A stretch of 37,070 bases of DNA from an uncultured Oscillospiraceae bacterium (GTDB lineage Bacteria; Bacillota; Clostridia; Oscillospirales; Acutalibacteraceae), in the NCBI GenBank assembly GCA_910588935.1, contig CAJUSM010000002.1, positions 1 through 37,070 of the forward strand, written 5' to 3'. Positions 6,282 through 15,219 of this stretch are shown here, piece by piece. The notes beneath the pieces are model-generated. The model had not been told where the DNA came from. It saw only the letters and a list, made by a program, of their open reading frames with translations, and ran no database searches. Made by a program: the position numbers and the translations under genes. Each line of letters opens with the position of its first letter. Position 1 is the first letter of the stretch.

Positions 6282-7562
6282 ATGAAACTTTTATCAATGA
6301 CCCCTGGAGAGATCAAAGCCATTAAGCAACAGGCGGCCGAACAGTACCGGGATTTTAAGGCCAGGGGCCTTTGTCTCAATATGGCCAGAGGGAAGCCTTG
6401 TGTAGAGCAGCTGGATCTGGCCCTGGGGGTGCTGGAAGCCCTCCACGCCCGCAGCGAGTTTGCAAACTCCAACGGCGATGACTGCCGGAACTATGGCGTG
6501 TGGAACGGCCTGCCGGAAATGCGGGAGATTTTTGGTCAGCTGCTGGGAGTTCCGGCGGATAATATTATTTTGGGGAATAATTCCAGCCTGCAGATGATGT
6601 TTGACACCATTTCTCAAGGGTATACCCACGGCTGCGGGGGTTATACGCCCTGGTGCAAGCAGGGGGATGTAAAGTTTCTTTGCCCTGTGCCTGGCTACGA
6701 CCGGCATTTTGCGGTAACAGAGTATTTTGGCATTAAGATGATTCCTGTGCCCATGCTGAAAACCGGCCCCGATATGGACATTATTGAGCGCCTTGTTCAG
6801 GATCCCAGCGTAAAGGGCTGCTGGTGCGTTCCCAAGTATTCCAATCCCACAGGTATCACATACTCCGATGAAACCGTGCGCCGTTTTGCCAGGCTCCGTC
6901 CTGCCGCAAAGGACTTTCGCATTATGTGGGACAATGCTTACTGTGTTCACGATTTAACAGACCAGCCGGATGAGCTGCTGAATATATATGAAGAGTGCGT
7001 AAAAGAGGGGACAGAAGATCAGGTGATCATTTTTGCATCTACCTCCAAGATTTCCTTCCCGGGAGCAGGGGTGGCGGCTTTGGCCTCCAGCGCGAAAACC
7101 ATTGCCAGTTTGAAAACCCGCACCACAGTTCAGACCATTGGCTCTGATAAGCTAAATCAGCTGCGTCATGTGCTGTTTCTTCATGACGCTGAAGGAGTGC
7201 GCAGCCTGATGAAAGGGCACCGGAAAATTTTGGCCCCTAAGTTCAATATTGTGCTGGATGCTTTGGAAAATGAGCTGGCGGAGCTGGATGTAGCGCGCTG
7301 GAGCCACCCCAAAGGCGGGTATTTTGTAAACCTAGACGTAATGAGCGGCTGTGCCAAACGGGTGGTAGAGCTGTGCCGGGAGGCGGGGGTGGAGCTTACT
7401 GACGCTGGGGCTACCTTCCCCTATGGTATGGATCCCAACGATAGCAACATCCGTATTGCCCCTTCTTTTCCGCCAGAGGGAGAGCTGCGCCAGGCCATGG
7501 AGCTGCTGTGTATAGCCATAAAGCTTGCGGCCAGTGAAAAGCTGCTTTTCGAGCGGACGTGA
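6282..7562 (+). CDS. Class Ic (PF12897-type) aspartate aminotransferase
   Basis: A PLP-dependent fold-type I aminotransferase of 426 residues, the usual length for the subgroup typified by the Corynebacterium glutamicum enzyme, which interconverts aspartate and oxaloacetate with 2-oxoglutarate/glutamate. Visible landmarks: YGVWNGLPEMREIFG (substrate and dimer region), GNNSSLQMMFDTI (PLP phosphate region), KYSNPTGITYS, DNAYCVHDL (Asp that pairs with the PLP ring nitrogen), STSKISFPGAG with the Schiff-base Lys at residue 256, and SNIRIAPSFPP with the carboxylate-binding Arg. The ATG at 6282 is preferred over an upstream in-frame start at 6225 because AGGAG and GGAG precede it by 10 and 4 bases and the protein then matches family length. 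It is monocistronic or read through into the broken gene at 7590. The cytoplasmic role is amino-acid metabolism. Confidence 0.92.
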   Translation: MKLLSMTPGEIKAIKQQAAEQYRDFKARGLCLNMARGKPCVEQLDLALGVLEALHARSEFANSNGDDCRNYGVWNGLPEMREIFGQLLGVPADNIILGNNSSLQMMFDTISQGYTHGCGGYTPWCKQGDVKFLCPVPGYDRHFAVTEYFGIKMIPVPMLKTGPDMDIIERLVQDPSVKGCWCVPKYSNPTGITYSDETVRRFARLRPAAKDFRIMWDNAYCVHDLTDQPDELLNIYEECVKEGTEDQVIIFASTSKISFPGAGVAALASSAKTIASLKTRTTVQTIGSDKLNQLRHVLFLHDAEGVRSLMKGHRKILAPKFNIVLDALENELAELDVARWSHPKGGYFVNLDVMSGCAKRVVELCREAGVELTDAGATFPYGMDPNDSNIRIAPSFPPEGELRQAMELLCIAIKLAASEKLLFERT

Positions 7563-7589
7563 GCAGGCAAAATGAGTAAAATGAAAAGT

Positions 7590-8072
7590 ATGAGGGGTGG
7601 AGCGCCCTCGTTTTTGGGCAGTCTCCTCTGGCCCCAGCCATTTGGAAAGGCTGTTCGGCACAGAGAATAGCCTTTTGGCTTGGGTTGACCGGCACGAGGC
7701 ACTATTCCCACGGCACATTTTGAGCCTCAGGATTTTTTGTGGCATGAAGATGGAGATGTCAACCGTTCCGTGTGGATTCTGGCGGGTGAGGATCATGTGG
7801 CCAAAGAGGACACCAGTCCCTATGAGGTTGTTGAATTTCCCAGGGGCATATTTTTAGTTGCAACAGCAGTTGAAAACAATATCGATGATCTGAACGAAAC
7901 AGTAGAGGACATGATGGACTGGATCGGCCAGGGCCAAATGTTTTCCTACGGGGACTTTCCCCCTTAGCGGCATGTGCAATATGCCAAATCTGGAAGGGGA
8001 AATTGACAAGGCCTTGGGTATTGCCCAGCAACAGGTGTTTTTGCCCCTAAAGTTTTTCGCAAAGGAAGGGTA
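7590..8072 (+). pseudogene. Broken effector-binding (GyrI/AraC-C-like) domain gene
   Basis: One frame (from about 7700) reads IPTAHFEPQDFLWHEDGD, then SPYEVVEFPRGIFLVATAV and MMDWIGQG, and ends in TAG at about 7965. A second frame then carries NMPNLEGEIDKALGIAQQQVF-LPLKFF to a stop at 8072. Together these follow the end of a GyrI-like effector-binding domain (Y-V-x-x-x-P-x-G-x-Y..., alpha helix, then ALG...x-x-V-x-x-P-x-K). At least one stop and one frameshift separate the parts, and upstream coding (ENSLLAWVDRHEALFP) is in yet another frame. Such domains bind hydrophobic cations or haem as regulators or stand-alone hydrolases. The stop is immediately before the Nudix start, suggesting former translational coupling. 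Confidence 0.6.
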
Positions 8073-8075
8073 GAA

Positions 8076-8621
8076 GTGAAACTCATCTGCTTTGATATTT
8101 TGGATAATGGTGTAAAAGAGTATAACCAGGCCCGAAGTCAGGGGCTTTTTACCCTTTCCCGCAAGGTGAGGCTTATCCTTCTCCAGGAGAGTCAGGTCTG
8201 TTTGGTCCACAGTGTGGGAGAAGGGTACTGGACTTTTCCTGGCGGTGGAATAGAGAGAGGGGAGACTCCGGAGCAGGCAGCCTGCCGAGAGGCCAGGGAA
8301 GAGGTAGGGGCAGAGCTGGGGGAACTTGTGCCGGTTGCTCAAATTCGGGAATTCCGGCACAAAACAAGGGTTCTGCAGATCACTGATTTTTTTGTTTCCC
8401 ATGTGCAGAGGCTGGGCCCCCAGCAACTGACAGAGGAGGAGAAAAAACTGGGTACAGAGGTGGAATGGATATCAAAAGCTAAGGTAGGAGCACGGTTGGG
8501 TGGTATGGAGGACCAACGATATCATCGGCGTTTTAGCAGCTTGCGTGACCGGGAACTCTGGAGGCGTTTGGATTGCCTCTCTTTGGGTCATGGTGGGCTT
8601 TCAAACCGGTACTCATCATAG
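8076..8621 (+). CDS. Nudix hydrolase
   Basis: 181 residues with a complete Nudix box at about 55-77: GGIERGETPEQ then REAREEVGAEL (Gx5Ex7REUxEExGU all present). The family cleaves nucleoside diphosphates linked to another moiety, using Mg or Mn held by the REUxEE glutamates; the substrate cannot be told. The GTG start at 8076 is chosen because AAGGAAGG stands five to nine bases upstream and no ATG gives a full domain. The C-terminal ~35 residues (after WISKAKVGARLG) are basic and unlike the core, perhaps a natural tail. It follows the broken effector-domain gene with four bases between stop and start. Confidence 0.88.
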   Translation: MKLICFDILDNGVKEYNQARSQGLFTLSRKVRLILLQESQVCLVHSVGEGYWTFPGGGIERGETPEQAACREAREEVGAELGELVPVAQIREFRHKTRVLQITDFFVSHVQRLGPQQLTEEEKKLGTEVEWISKAKVGARLGGMEDQRYHRRFSSLRDRELWRRLDCLSLGHGGLSNRYSS

Positions 8622-8719
8622 GTTATCTTTCTATATTATATATAGTATAGAGGAAACCCTCCCTCTTAGCTGTTCCGGTGTGAGATTTTAAACATAAATG
8701 GTGAAAGAGGGATCGGCAT

Positions 8720-8747
8720 AAAAAGGAAGGAAGTGGCCTTCCTTTTT
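8720..8747 (+). terminator. Rho-independent terminator after the Nudix gene
   Basis: AAAAAGGAAGG, loop AAGTGG, CCTTCCTTTTT: an 11-bp stem ending in T5, about 100 bases past the Nudix stop. Confidence 0.8.
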
Positions 8748-8836
8748 CCTTTTCCAGGCAAAGGCTTTGCGGCCATGGGGATTCCAATTTGCAGAATAGG
8801 CTTCAAAGCACAGAGGCGGAAAATTTCAGAAAGCTC

Positions 8837-8865
8837 TTGAATCTCAAGGCGATTTTGTATATAAT
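8837..8865 (+). promoter_or_regulatory. Promoter of the Fe-S scaffold/GGGtGRT operon
   Basis: TTGAAT (8837-8842), 17 bp, TATAAT (8860-8865), about 66 bp before the first start codon. Confidence 0.8.
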
Positions 8866-8931
8866 TGACGTAGATTGGTATTTTGAGCCCCAGCGGTTCA
8901 AAAACACTATGAAACCGAAAGGAGTACCAAT

Positions 8932-9624
8932 ATGAACTATTCCCATGAAGTGGAAAATATGTGCACGGTGAAGAAGGGCCCCCATCACGGTCCGGCTCCC
9001 ATCCCTGAGGAGGGCAGATGGGTTAAGGCCTATGAGATCAAAGATATTTCCGGTCTTTCTCACGGCATCGGCTGGTGCGCTCCCCAGCAGGGCGCCTGCA
9101 AGTTGACTCTAAATGTAAAAGAGGGAATCGTACAGGAGGCTTTGGTAGAGACTCTGGGCTGCTCCGGTATGACCCATTCCGCCGCCATGGCCGCGGAAAT
9201 CCTCCCAGGCAAAACCCTTTTGGAGTGTCTGAATACCGACTTGGTCTGCGACGCCATCAATGTGGCTATGCGGGAGATCTTTAAGCAGTTGGCCTATGGC
9301 CGCAGCCAGACCGCCTTTTCTGAGGACGGCCTGCCCATCGGCGCGGGGCTGGAAGATCTGGGCAAGGGCCTGCGCTCTCAGGTAGGTACCATGTTTTCCA
9401 CTGGCGCTAAGGGCGTTCGCTACATGGAGATGGCCGAGGGCTATGTTATCAAAATGGCCCTGGATGAAAATAACGAGGTAATTGGCTACCAGTTTGTCAA
9501 GCTGGGCAAAATGCTGGAAGATATTCGCCACGGTGTTTCTCCCGACGAGGCCTACAAGAACAACATCGGCCAGTACGGCAGGTTCGATGGTGCCGCTAAG
9601 TACATAGACCCCAGAGAAGAATAA
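8932..9624 (+). CDS. NifU/IscU-like iron-sulfur scaffold protein
   Basis: 230 residues; AAAGGAG seven bases upstream fixes the ATG. The middle of the protein follows the IscU/NifU-N pattern with its three cluster cysteines: QQGACKLTL (C56; compare GAPACGDVMKL), TLGCSGMTHS (C77; compare TYGCGSAIAS) and LVCDAINVAM (C106; compare HCSILAEDAI). Extra Cys at 11, 49 and 99 and a C-terminal ~90-residue extension (from about 140, with Gly-rich and acidic parts) are not in ordinary IscU (~128 residues). IscU-type proteins hold a nascent [2Fe-2S] cluster for transfer. No IscS or SufS gene is nearby, so any sulfur donor is elsewhere, and the true role may be specific to its partner, the GGGtGRT protein 33 bases downstream. 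Confidence 0.82.
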   Translation: MNYSHEVENMCTVKKGPHHGPAPIPEEGRWVKAYEIKDISGLSHGIGWCAPQQGACKLTLNVKEGIVQEALVETLGCSGMTHSAAMAAEILPGKTLLECLNTDLVCDAINVAMREIFKQLAYGRSQTAFSEDGLPIGAGLEDLGKGLRSQVGTMFSTGAKGVRYMEMAEGYVIKMALDENNEVIGYQFVKLGKMLEDIRHGVSPDEAYKNNIGQYGRFDGAAKYIDPREE

Positions 9625-9657
9625 TTCCGGACCATACTATTTTAGGAGGACAAGCAA

Positions 9658-10668
9658 ATGGCTAATGACGTCATGTTTGAAGGCAAAGAAAGAAGAATGC
9701 CCAAAATTGAGAAGTGCCTCGCCGAGTATGGCCTGGGCAGCCTGGAGGAAGCCCGGGAACTGTGCAAAAGCAAGGGCTTCGACCCCTATGACATTGTAAA
9801 GGGCGTTCAGCCCATCGCTTTTGAAAACGCTGGCTGGGCCTACACTTTGGGCTGTGCCGTTGCGATTAAGAAAGAGGTAAAGACCGCCGCCGAGGCCGCC
9901 GAGGCTATTGGAATTGGCCTGGAGGCTTTCTGCATTCCCGGCTCTGTGGCCGAGCAGCGCAATGTGGGCTTGGGCCATGGCAATCTGGGCGCTATGCTGC
10001 TCCGGGACGAGACCAAGTGTTTTGCGTTCCTGGCCGGCCACGAGTCCTTTGCTGCCGCTGAGGGCGCCATCGGTATCGCCAAAACCGCCAACCGCGCTCG
10101 GAAAGAGCCCCTGCGCATCATCCTCAACGGCTTGGGCAAGGATGCTGCCTACATCATCTCCCGTATTAACGGCTTTACCTATGTAAAGACTGACTATGAT
10201 TTCTTCACTGGCGAGCTGAAAGTAGAAGAGACCAAGCCCTTCTCCGATGGCGAGCGGGCCGCTGTAAAGTGCTACGGCGCCAACGATGTTCTGGAGGGCG
10301 TGGCCATTATGAAGCATGAGGGCGTGGACGTCTCTATTACTGGCAACTCCACCAACCCCACCCGTTTCCAGCATCTGGTAGCTGGCACATACAAGAAGTG
10401 GGCTTTGGAGAATGACAAAAAGTACTTCTCCGTAGCCTCTGGCGGAGGCACTGGCCGCACCCTGCATCCGGATAATATGGCAGCTGGCCCTGCTTCTTAT
10501 GGCCTTACCGACTCCATGGGCCGTATGCATGGCGACGCCCAGTTTGCCGGCTCCTCTTCTGTACCTGCCCACGTTGAAATGATGGGGCTGATGGGTATGG
10601 GCAACAACCCCATGGTAGGCGCTACGGTAGCCTGCGCGGTGGCTGTTTTCGAGGGCCTGAGCAAATAA
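9658..10668 (+). CDS. GGGtGRT-family protein
   Basis: 336 residues, start supported by AGGAGG eight bases upstream. It carries the eponymous motif in SVASGGGTGRTLHPDN at about 260-272, plus a Gly-rich C-terminus (MGLMGMGNNPMVGATVACAV) and conserved-looking HGNLGAMLL and GLGKDAAYIISRING. No membrane segment or signal peptide is present, so it is presumably cytosolic. Pfam holds this as a family of uncharacterised proteins. Its constant partner here is the NifU-like gene directly upstream in the same operon, which suggests that it receives, protects or uses an Fe-S cluster; this is inference, since only three Cys residues are visible and none forms a ferredoxin motif. Confidence 0.9.
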   Translation: MANDVMFEGKERRMPKIEKCLAEYGLGSLEEARELCKSKGFDPYDIVKGVQPIAFENAGWAYTLGCAVAIKKEVKTAAEAAEAIGIGLEAFCIPGSVAEQRNVGLGHGNLGAMLLRDETKCFAFLAGHESFAAAEGAIGIAKTANRARKEPLRIILNGLGKDAAYIISRINGFTYVKTDYDFFTGELKVEETKPFSDGERAAVKCYGANDVLEGVAIMKHEGVDVSITGNSTNPTRFQHLVAGTYKKWALENDKKYFSVASGGGTGRTLHPDNMAAGPASYGLTDSMGRMHGDAQFAGSSSVPAHVEMMGLMGMGNNPMVGATVACAVAVFEGLSK

Positions 10669-10716
10669 TCCCCAATAATCCCGTTTTCTGCTTTTCGCAA
10701 AAAGCTATAGATTAAG

Positions 10717-10755
10717 AAAGACCGGCGTGGTTTTGCACCGCGCCGGTCTTTTCTT
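10717..10755. terminator. Bidirectional terminator between convergent operons
   Basis: A 10-bp GC-rich stem (AAGACCGGCG and its complement) with a 13-base loop, followed by TTTCTT on the plus strand and by TTTCTT on the minus strand. It lies between the GGGtGRT gene and the 3' end of the heptad-repeat gene and can serve both. Confidence 0.88.
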
Positions 10756-10807
10756 GGTTCAGAGGGACCTTTTTTATCAAGGAAGGTCGTTGTTTGGAGA
10801 GATCGCC

Positions 10808-12970
10808 CTATTTGTCCAGACCAAACAGACCCAGCAGCCGGTCCCAGAAGCTGGCTTTTTCCTTTGTGGGTTCGGTTGTTTCATTGCTGGCAGTGCTCTG
10901 GCTCTGCTCTGGGGCAACTGTTTTCATAATAAATTTTGTGGAGACCTCACCGTTTTCCGGTGTGCCGGAAAAGCTGTCGTATTCTTCCAGCCGCCGCTCC
11001 ATTTCATCAATGGTATTCCCCAAAGTAGCAAGCTGCTTGGAATCCAGGCTCTCCGTCAGCTTGGAAATCCCCTCTCGGTCGAACCGCCGTAGGCCTTCTT
11101 CCAGCTCATCCGCACCGCTGTTCAATTGCGCCGAGCCATCCGCCAATTGTGCCGCGCCTTCTAAAAGGGCTTGAATCCCAGTGGCCAGCTGTTGGGCTCC
11201 CCCCGCCAGTTCTCCTATTCCTGCGTTAAGCTGGGCGGCGCCGTCCGCTAGGGCTGCGTTACCATCCCGAAGGCTTCCCGCCCCAGAGCTCAGCTGTCCG
11301 GCGCCTGCTGCCAGATTGCCTACACCGTTGGTCAGCCCAGGGAGCTGTTGCCCCAGTTGGGTAATCCCCTGGCTTAGCTGGCCCGCACCAGCGGTTGCGG
11401 TGGCTACACCCTGGGTATACTCCTCCACTCCTTTATATAAGTTAGCTGAGCCTTGTTGGAGGGCGGCCGCTCCTTGTCCGGCTTGCTGAATGCCTCCGTT
11501 AATGGATGCATAACTGCTGTTCAGCTGGGCAAGGCCTGCCGACAAGCTACCGGCGGTTTGATAGGCCTGGGTGTAAGCGGAGATTAAAGACTGCTGCTGT
11601 TCGGCAGGTACACCCGCTGCTTGAAGTAGCGCCCCATAGGCTTCTGGCGAGAGAAGCTGTGCCCCAGCTCCTTGAGCGGCTGCGTTTTCCAGAGAATTGG
11701 CGAAAGCCGCGGATCCCGCAGCCAGTTGGCTTTCGGCGCCTAATGCAGAGGCTAAGGCTGACGCCCCTTCGCTGATCTGTTTCGCTCCCGAGGTAAGCTC
11801 TGAACTCTTGCCATTCAGATTGTTCAGCCCGGCAGAAAGGGTTTCGCTTCCGCTCTGGAGTTGGGTACAGGCCCCGGCAAAAGCGCTTACTCCGCTTTGC
11901 AGGCTGCCCAGCCCGTTAACCAGCTCGTCGGCCCCGGCTTTCAAAGCGCTGGCCCCGTCTCGAGCAGAGATGCTGCCACTGTTCAGGGCATTGGCCCCCG
12001 CCTGAAGGGCGGCGGTACCATCGTTCAGCTGCGCCGCGCCGGAATCCAACTGGCCTGCTCCGCTGTGAAGCTGCCCGGCTCCCTCTTGAAGCTGGCCAGT
12101 TCCTTTTCGCAGCTGTGCCGCACCGTCAATCAAATCGGACATGGCTTGGGTGAGCTGGTCAAAATCTTTCTGCAGGCTGTCAACCTCTTCCAGCTGGGTT
12201 TTTAGGCTGTTATCCTCCTCCAAAGCCCGGGCGTCTGTGGCACAGGCAAGCATAACAGTGGGGGCGGCAAAATCTTTTACGTCTGCTTCAATTATCACCT
12301 GATCTATGAGATAATCCTCTAAACTTGCCAGCTCTTCCGGCAACAGGCCTTCTAAACTGCTCTTCACTCCAGGCATGCACAAAAAACCTACGGCTGTGTT
12401 GTTGCTGAGTTTTTCTACCCTGCCGTGTTCGGCCTTTATATGGGTGCAGCCTTCTTCCAGGATGGCAGCCACCATAGTGACAAAGGGGGTACATACCTGC
12501 CGGTCCTCACCGTCAATGTTTGCAGTGCCGGTTTCGTGGTTGACCAGGTCTATTGTAATATTCAGACGGCCGCTTTTGCCTAGCAGCTCCTGCAAAGGCG
12601 CGGTTTTGCCGTCAAGGCTATAGGTGATTTTTGCTGAGACAGGAGCCTGCTGCTGAGTCTCTCCTGTGTAGTAGGCATCGTCCTCGGTTACATTCCAGGT
12701 TAAAATTTCCCCGTTTTGGGAAAATCCGCCCTCGCCCTGGGTGCATTGAATGTTTTTCAGACTGCTTTTGTCCTCCGCCCCCTGTAAGCCGTCCTCCCGA
12801 TGGAGATGGACATTCACACTTTGGCTGACAGCAGAGCCGTCAGGGTTCATAACGGTGTAGATGGTCTCGCTCTTTTCCAAAGGCGCGTTGGCGGCTAGGG
12901 CAGGAGCGGCCAGGTTTAGTGCCATAATACCAGCCAATGTCAGGCAAGCTATCTGTTTAATTTGCTTCAT
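10808..12970 (-). CDS. Secreted xxxLxxG heptad-repeat protein, MMPL partner
   Basis: 720 residues beginning with a signal peptide (residues 1-27, ending ALAANA). About 28-270 is a globular part; about 270-640 consists of dozens of seven-residue repeats of the type GAGQLHSGAGQLDSG with Leu and Gly at fixed positions (xxxLxxG). These are known as a repeat family in Firmicutes and actinobacteria, commonly beside or inside YhgE/Pip- and MMPL-type exporters, and are expected to form long coiled-coil or beta-rod structures outside the membrane. The C-terminus ends in a Thr/Glu-rich linker plus SFWDRLLGLFGLDK. The ATG overlaps the end of the exporter gene by 14 bp, so the two are translationally coupled. 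It may extend the exporter across the peptidoglycan, by analogy with adaptor proteins (inference). Confidence 0.85.
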   Translation of the reverse strand: MKQIKQIACLTLAGIMALNLAAPALAANAPLEKSETIYTVMNPDGSAVSQSVNVHLHREDGLQGAEDKSSLKNIQCTQGEGGFSQNGEILTWNVTEDDAYYTGETQQQAPVSAKITYSLDGKTAPLQELLGKSGRLNITIDLVNHETGTANIDGEDRQVCTPFVTMVAAILEEGCTHIKAEHGRVEKLSNNTAVGFLCMPGVKSSLEGLLPEELASLEDYLIDQVIIEADVKDFAAPTVMLACATDARALEEDNSLKTQLEEVDSLQKDFDQLTQAMSDLIDGAAQLRKGTGQLQEGAGQLHSGAGQLDSGAAQLNDGTAALQAGANALNSGSISARDGASALKAGADELVNGLGSLQSGVSAFAGACTQLQSGSETLSAGLNNLNGKSSELTSGAKQISEGASALASALGAESQLAAGSAAFANSLENAAAQGAGAQLLSPEAYGALLQAAGVPAEQQQSLISAYTQAYQTAGSLSAGLAQLNSSYASINGGIQQAGQGAAALQQGSANLYKGVEEYTQGVATATAGAGQLSQGITQLGQQLPGLTNGVGNLAAGAGQLSSGAGSLRDGNAALADGAAQLNAGIGELAGGAQQLATGIQALLEGAAQLADGSAQLNSGADELEEGLRRFDREGISKLTESLDSKQLATLGNTIDEMERRLEEYDSFSGTPENGEVSTKFIMKTVAPEQSQSTASNETTEPTKEKASFWDRLLGLFGLDK

Positions 12971-15119
12971 AGTTGATTGTACTCCTTTCAGAGATGAGAT
13001 TAATATCAGATGGAGCAGGTGCTTCCTCTTGCTGGCTTCTTCTGGCCTTTTTTAACCAGCCAATGGTGGTGTGGCCAATCAGCCGGTCCAAGAGCTGCAA
13101 AAGACAGGGCAGAATGAAGATAATTACAAACATGCTGACCAGCGCGCCTCGAGAAATCAGCAGGCAGATACTTTTTAGCAGCTCCATGCGGCTGATAGCC
13201 GCTACGCCCACTGTGGCGGCAAAAAAGGTTAGGCCGCTGGAAAGGATGCTTTGGCTGCAGTACTGGCAGGCCAGGCGGGCAGACTCCTTTGGGCTGTTCC
13301 CTCTGATGCGTTCCTCCCGAAAGCGGGTAGTCACCAAAATGGCATAGTCCACAGTAGCCCCCAACTGAATGGTGCCAATGACAATGCTGGCGATAAAGGG
13401 GAGGGTGGAACCGGTAAAATAGGGGATGCCCAGGTTGATGAAAATGGCCGCCTCAATGGAGGCCACCAGCAGCACAGGCAAGGAAAGGCTCCGAAAGCTC
13501 AGGGCGATGATTAAAAACACTGCTGCAATAGAGGCGATATTCACATTGGCAAAGTCCTTATCCGCAATTTTTATCAAATCCTTGGTCATAGCGCCTTCGC
13601 CGGTAATTACTCCGTTGGGATCTGTGGTTTTTACCAGCTCCTGCATGGTTTCCAGCTGGGTATTGAGCTGGTCGGTGCCAGTATTATAGGCGCTGTTGGC
13701 CAAGATCAGCTTATAGCCTCCAGATTGGGCAAGGCTGCTGATTCCCTCTGGCAAAAAACCAGGATCAATGCCTGGGCCAGCGATTTCGTCCACAGAGATC
13801 ACCTGGGTGATCCCCTCTATCTGCTCCAAGCTGCTGCAGAGCTTTCTGGTTTCTCCCGGGGTAAGCTGGTCATCAACCAGTATAAAGTGGGATGTGGTCA
13901 TGCCAAAATCGTCTCTCAGTTTTTTGGTGCCTACAATGCCGGTAAGGTCTTGGGGCAGGCTGTCAAACAAGGTATAATAAACGTTTACCTTGCTCTGCGC
14001 TAGGGTAAAAGGGATCATAAGAGCCAGAAAGACAGCCAGAATAGGGATAGGATGCTGGGCGGCAAAGCGGCTGACACGGGTAAGCTGAGGAATGAATACC
14101 CGGTGGCGGTGGCCCTCCACAGCCCGGTCAAAGGTAAGGATGAGGGCAGGGAGGATGGTTATGGTGCATGCAACGCCCAGCGCTACGCCTTTGGCCATTA
14201 CAATGCCAATATCTCTGCCCAAGGTTAGCCGCATGGTACACAGGGCCAAAAATCCGGCAATAGTGGTTAAACTGGACGCGGTTATAGAAGTAAATGTGTT
14301 GACAATAGCCCTTGTCATGGCCTGCTCCTTGTTTGGAGTCAAGGCTTTTTCTTCCTGATAACGGTGCAGGAGGAAAATAGAGAAATCCATGGTCACGCCT
14401 AACTGCAGCACGGTAGAGAGCGCCTGGGTAATATAGCTGATCTGCCCCAAAAAATAGTTGGAGCCAAAATTGTAGAGAATGGGGAAGACCAGGCCCAGAA
14501 TAAACAGTAAGGGCACCACAGTGCTTTCCATGGCTAAGAACAACACCAGTAAGCTGGCCCCTACGGCGCAGAGGATGTAAAGGGGCATTTCCATATCTAC
14601 CAGAGACTTGGTGTCTTGGAGGATTACGCTTAACCCGCCCATAAAGCACCTTTCTCGGAGCAGGGATTTCAGCTGCTTTACTGCGCCCATAGTACTCTGG
14701 CTGGCAGCCGGCTGGGAAAATCGCACCAGCATCATGGTAGCGTCAGATTCCCCATACATAGCTCTTTGTATAGCCGCGGGGAGCATTTCCTGGGGAATAT
14801 TGGGCCCGAGAAGGTCGCTGAGCCAGAATACCTGCACCACTCCCGGCACCTGTTCCATTTCCGCTTTCATATCCAACAGCTGAGAGGTGGGCAGCCCTTC
14901 CACCGTGACCATGGCGGTAGAGGCCAGATTAAAGTCATCTTCCAGAGAGATTTCTCCTACCATGGAGTCCAGCTCTGGCGGAAGATAGGTGAGGATGTCG
15001 TAGTTAATCCTGGTTGCCGCCATGCCTATCAATGAGGGGAGCAGCAGCACAAAGGCCAGAGCAAGCACCAATTTTCGGTGCTTTACAATTCCGCGAGCCA
15101 TCCGTTCCATCGTTTCCAT
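12957..15119 (-). CDS. MMPL/RND-family exporter
   Basis: 720 residues from the ATG at 15117-15119, chosen over an in-frame codon 93 bases upstream because AAAGGAAAG directly precedes it and the upstream stretch runs through the promoter. The protein has the duplicated RND layout: TM1 (~17-38), a first external domain with NYDILTYLPPELDSM, a block of TMs ending in a cytosolic basic loop, then TM7, a second external domain and a final TM block. The presumed proton-relay aspartates are seen in LGVTMDFSIFLLHRY (~243) and LGATVDYAILVTTRF (~585). Family members export lipids, siderophores, peptides or drugs by proton antiport. Substrate unknown. The heptad-repeat partner is co-transcribed. Confidence 0.92.
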   Translation of the reverse strand: METMERMARGIVKHRKLVLALAFVLLLPSLIGMAATRINYDILTYLPPELDSMVGEISLEDDFNLASTAMVTVEGLPTSQLLDMKAEMEQVPGVVQVFWLSDLLGPNIPQEMLPAAIQRAMYGESDATMMLVRFSQPAASQSTMGAVKQLKSLLRERCFMGGLSVILQDTKSLVDMEMPLYILCAVGASLLVLFLAMESTVVPLLFILGLVFPILYNFGSNYFLGQISYITQALSTVLQLGVTMDFSIFLLHRYQEEKALTPNKEQAMTRAIVNTFTSITASSLTTIAGFLALCTMRLTLGRDIGIVMAKGVALGVACTITILPALILTFDRAVEGHRHRVFIPQLTRVSRFAAQHPIPILAVFLALMIPFTLAQSKVNVYYTLFDSLPQDLTGIVGTKKLRDDFGMTTSHFILVDDQLTPGETRKLCSSLEQIEGITQVISVDEIAGPGIDPGFLPEGISSLAQSGGYKLILANSAYNTGTDQLNTQLETMQELVKTTDPNGVITGEGAMTKDLIKIADKDFANVNIASIAAVFLIIALSFRSLSLPVLLVASIEAAIFINLGIPYFTGSTLPFIASIVIGTIQLGATVDYAILVTTRFREERIRGNSPKESARLACQYCSQSILSSGLTFFAATVGVAAISRMELLKSICLLISRGALVSMFVIIFILPCLLQLLDRLIGHTTIGWLKKARRSQQEEAPAPSDINLISERSTINYEAN

Positions 15120-15157
15120 CACTTTCCTTTCTAAAAGTATCAGCGGGGACAAGAATA

Positions 15158-15172
15158 ATGACTTTTGGTCAT
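15158..15172. promoter_or_regulatory. Palindromic operator 1, between promoter and exporter start
   Basis: ATGAC-TTTTG-GTCAT, perfect 5-bp arms; near-identical to the palindrome at 15220-15234, the two centred 62 bp apart. It lies downstream of the -10 box of the exporter promoter. Site form is like those of TetR-family repressors. Confidence 0.6.
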
Positions 15173-15183
15173 TTTTCATTTGT

Positions 15184-15212
15184 ATTATAGCAAGAGTAGA
15201 AAGTGTTGTCAA
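15184..15212 (-). promoter_or_regulatory. Consensus promoter of the exporter operon
   Basis: Minus strand TTGACA (15207-15212), 17 bp, TATAAT (15184-15189), both perfect. A promoter this strong, bracketed by two palindromes, suggests tight repression relieved by an inducer. Confidence 0.92.
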
Positions 15213-15219
15213 TAGATAA

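Noticed and set aside
9637..10572. A 311-codon open frame antisense to the GGGtGRT gene
   Set aside because: Same codon-bias artefact; the sense gene has clear family motifs and a strong ribosome binding site.
11000..12140. Tandem DNA repeat or CRISPR-like array
   Set aside because: The periodicity of about 21 bases is the coding of xxxLxxG heptads; there are no identical repeats with unique spacers.
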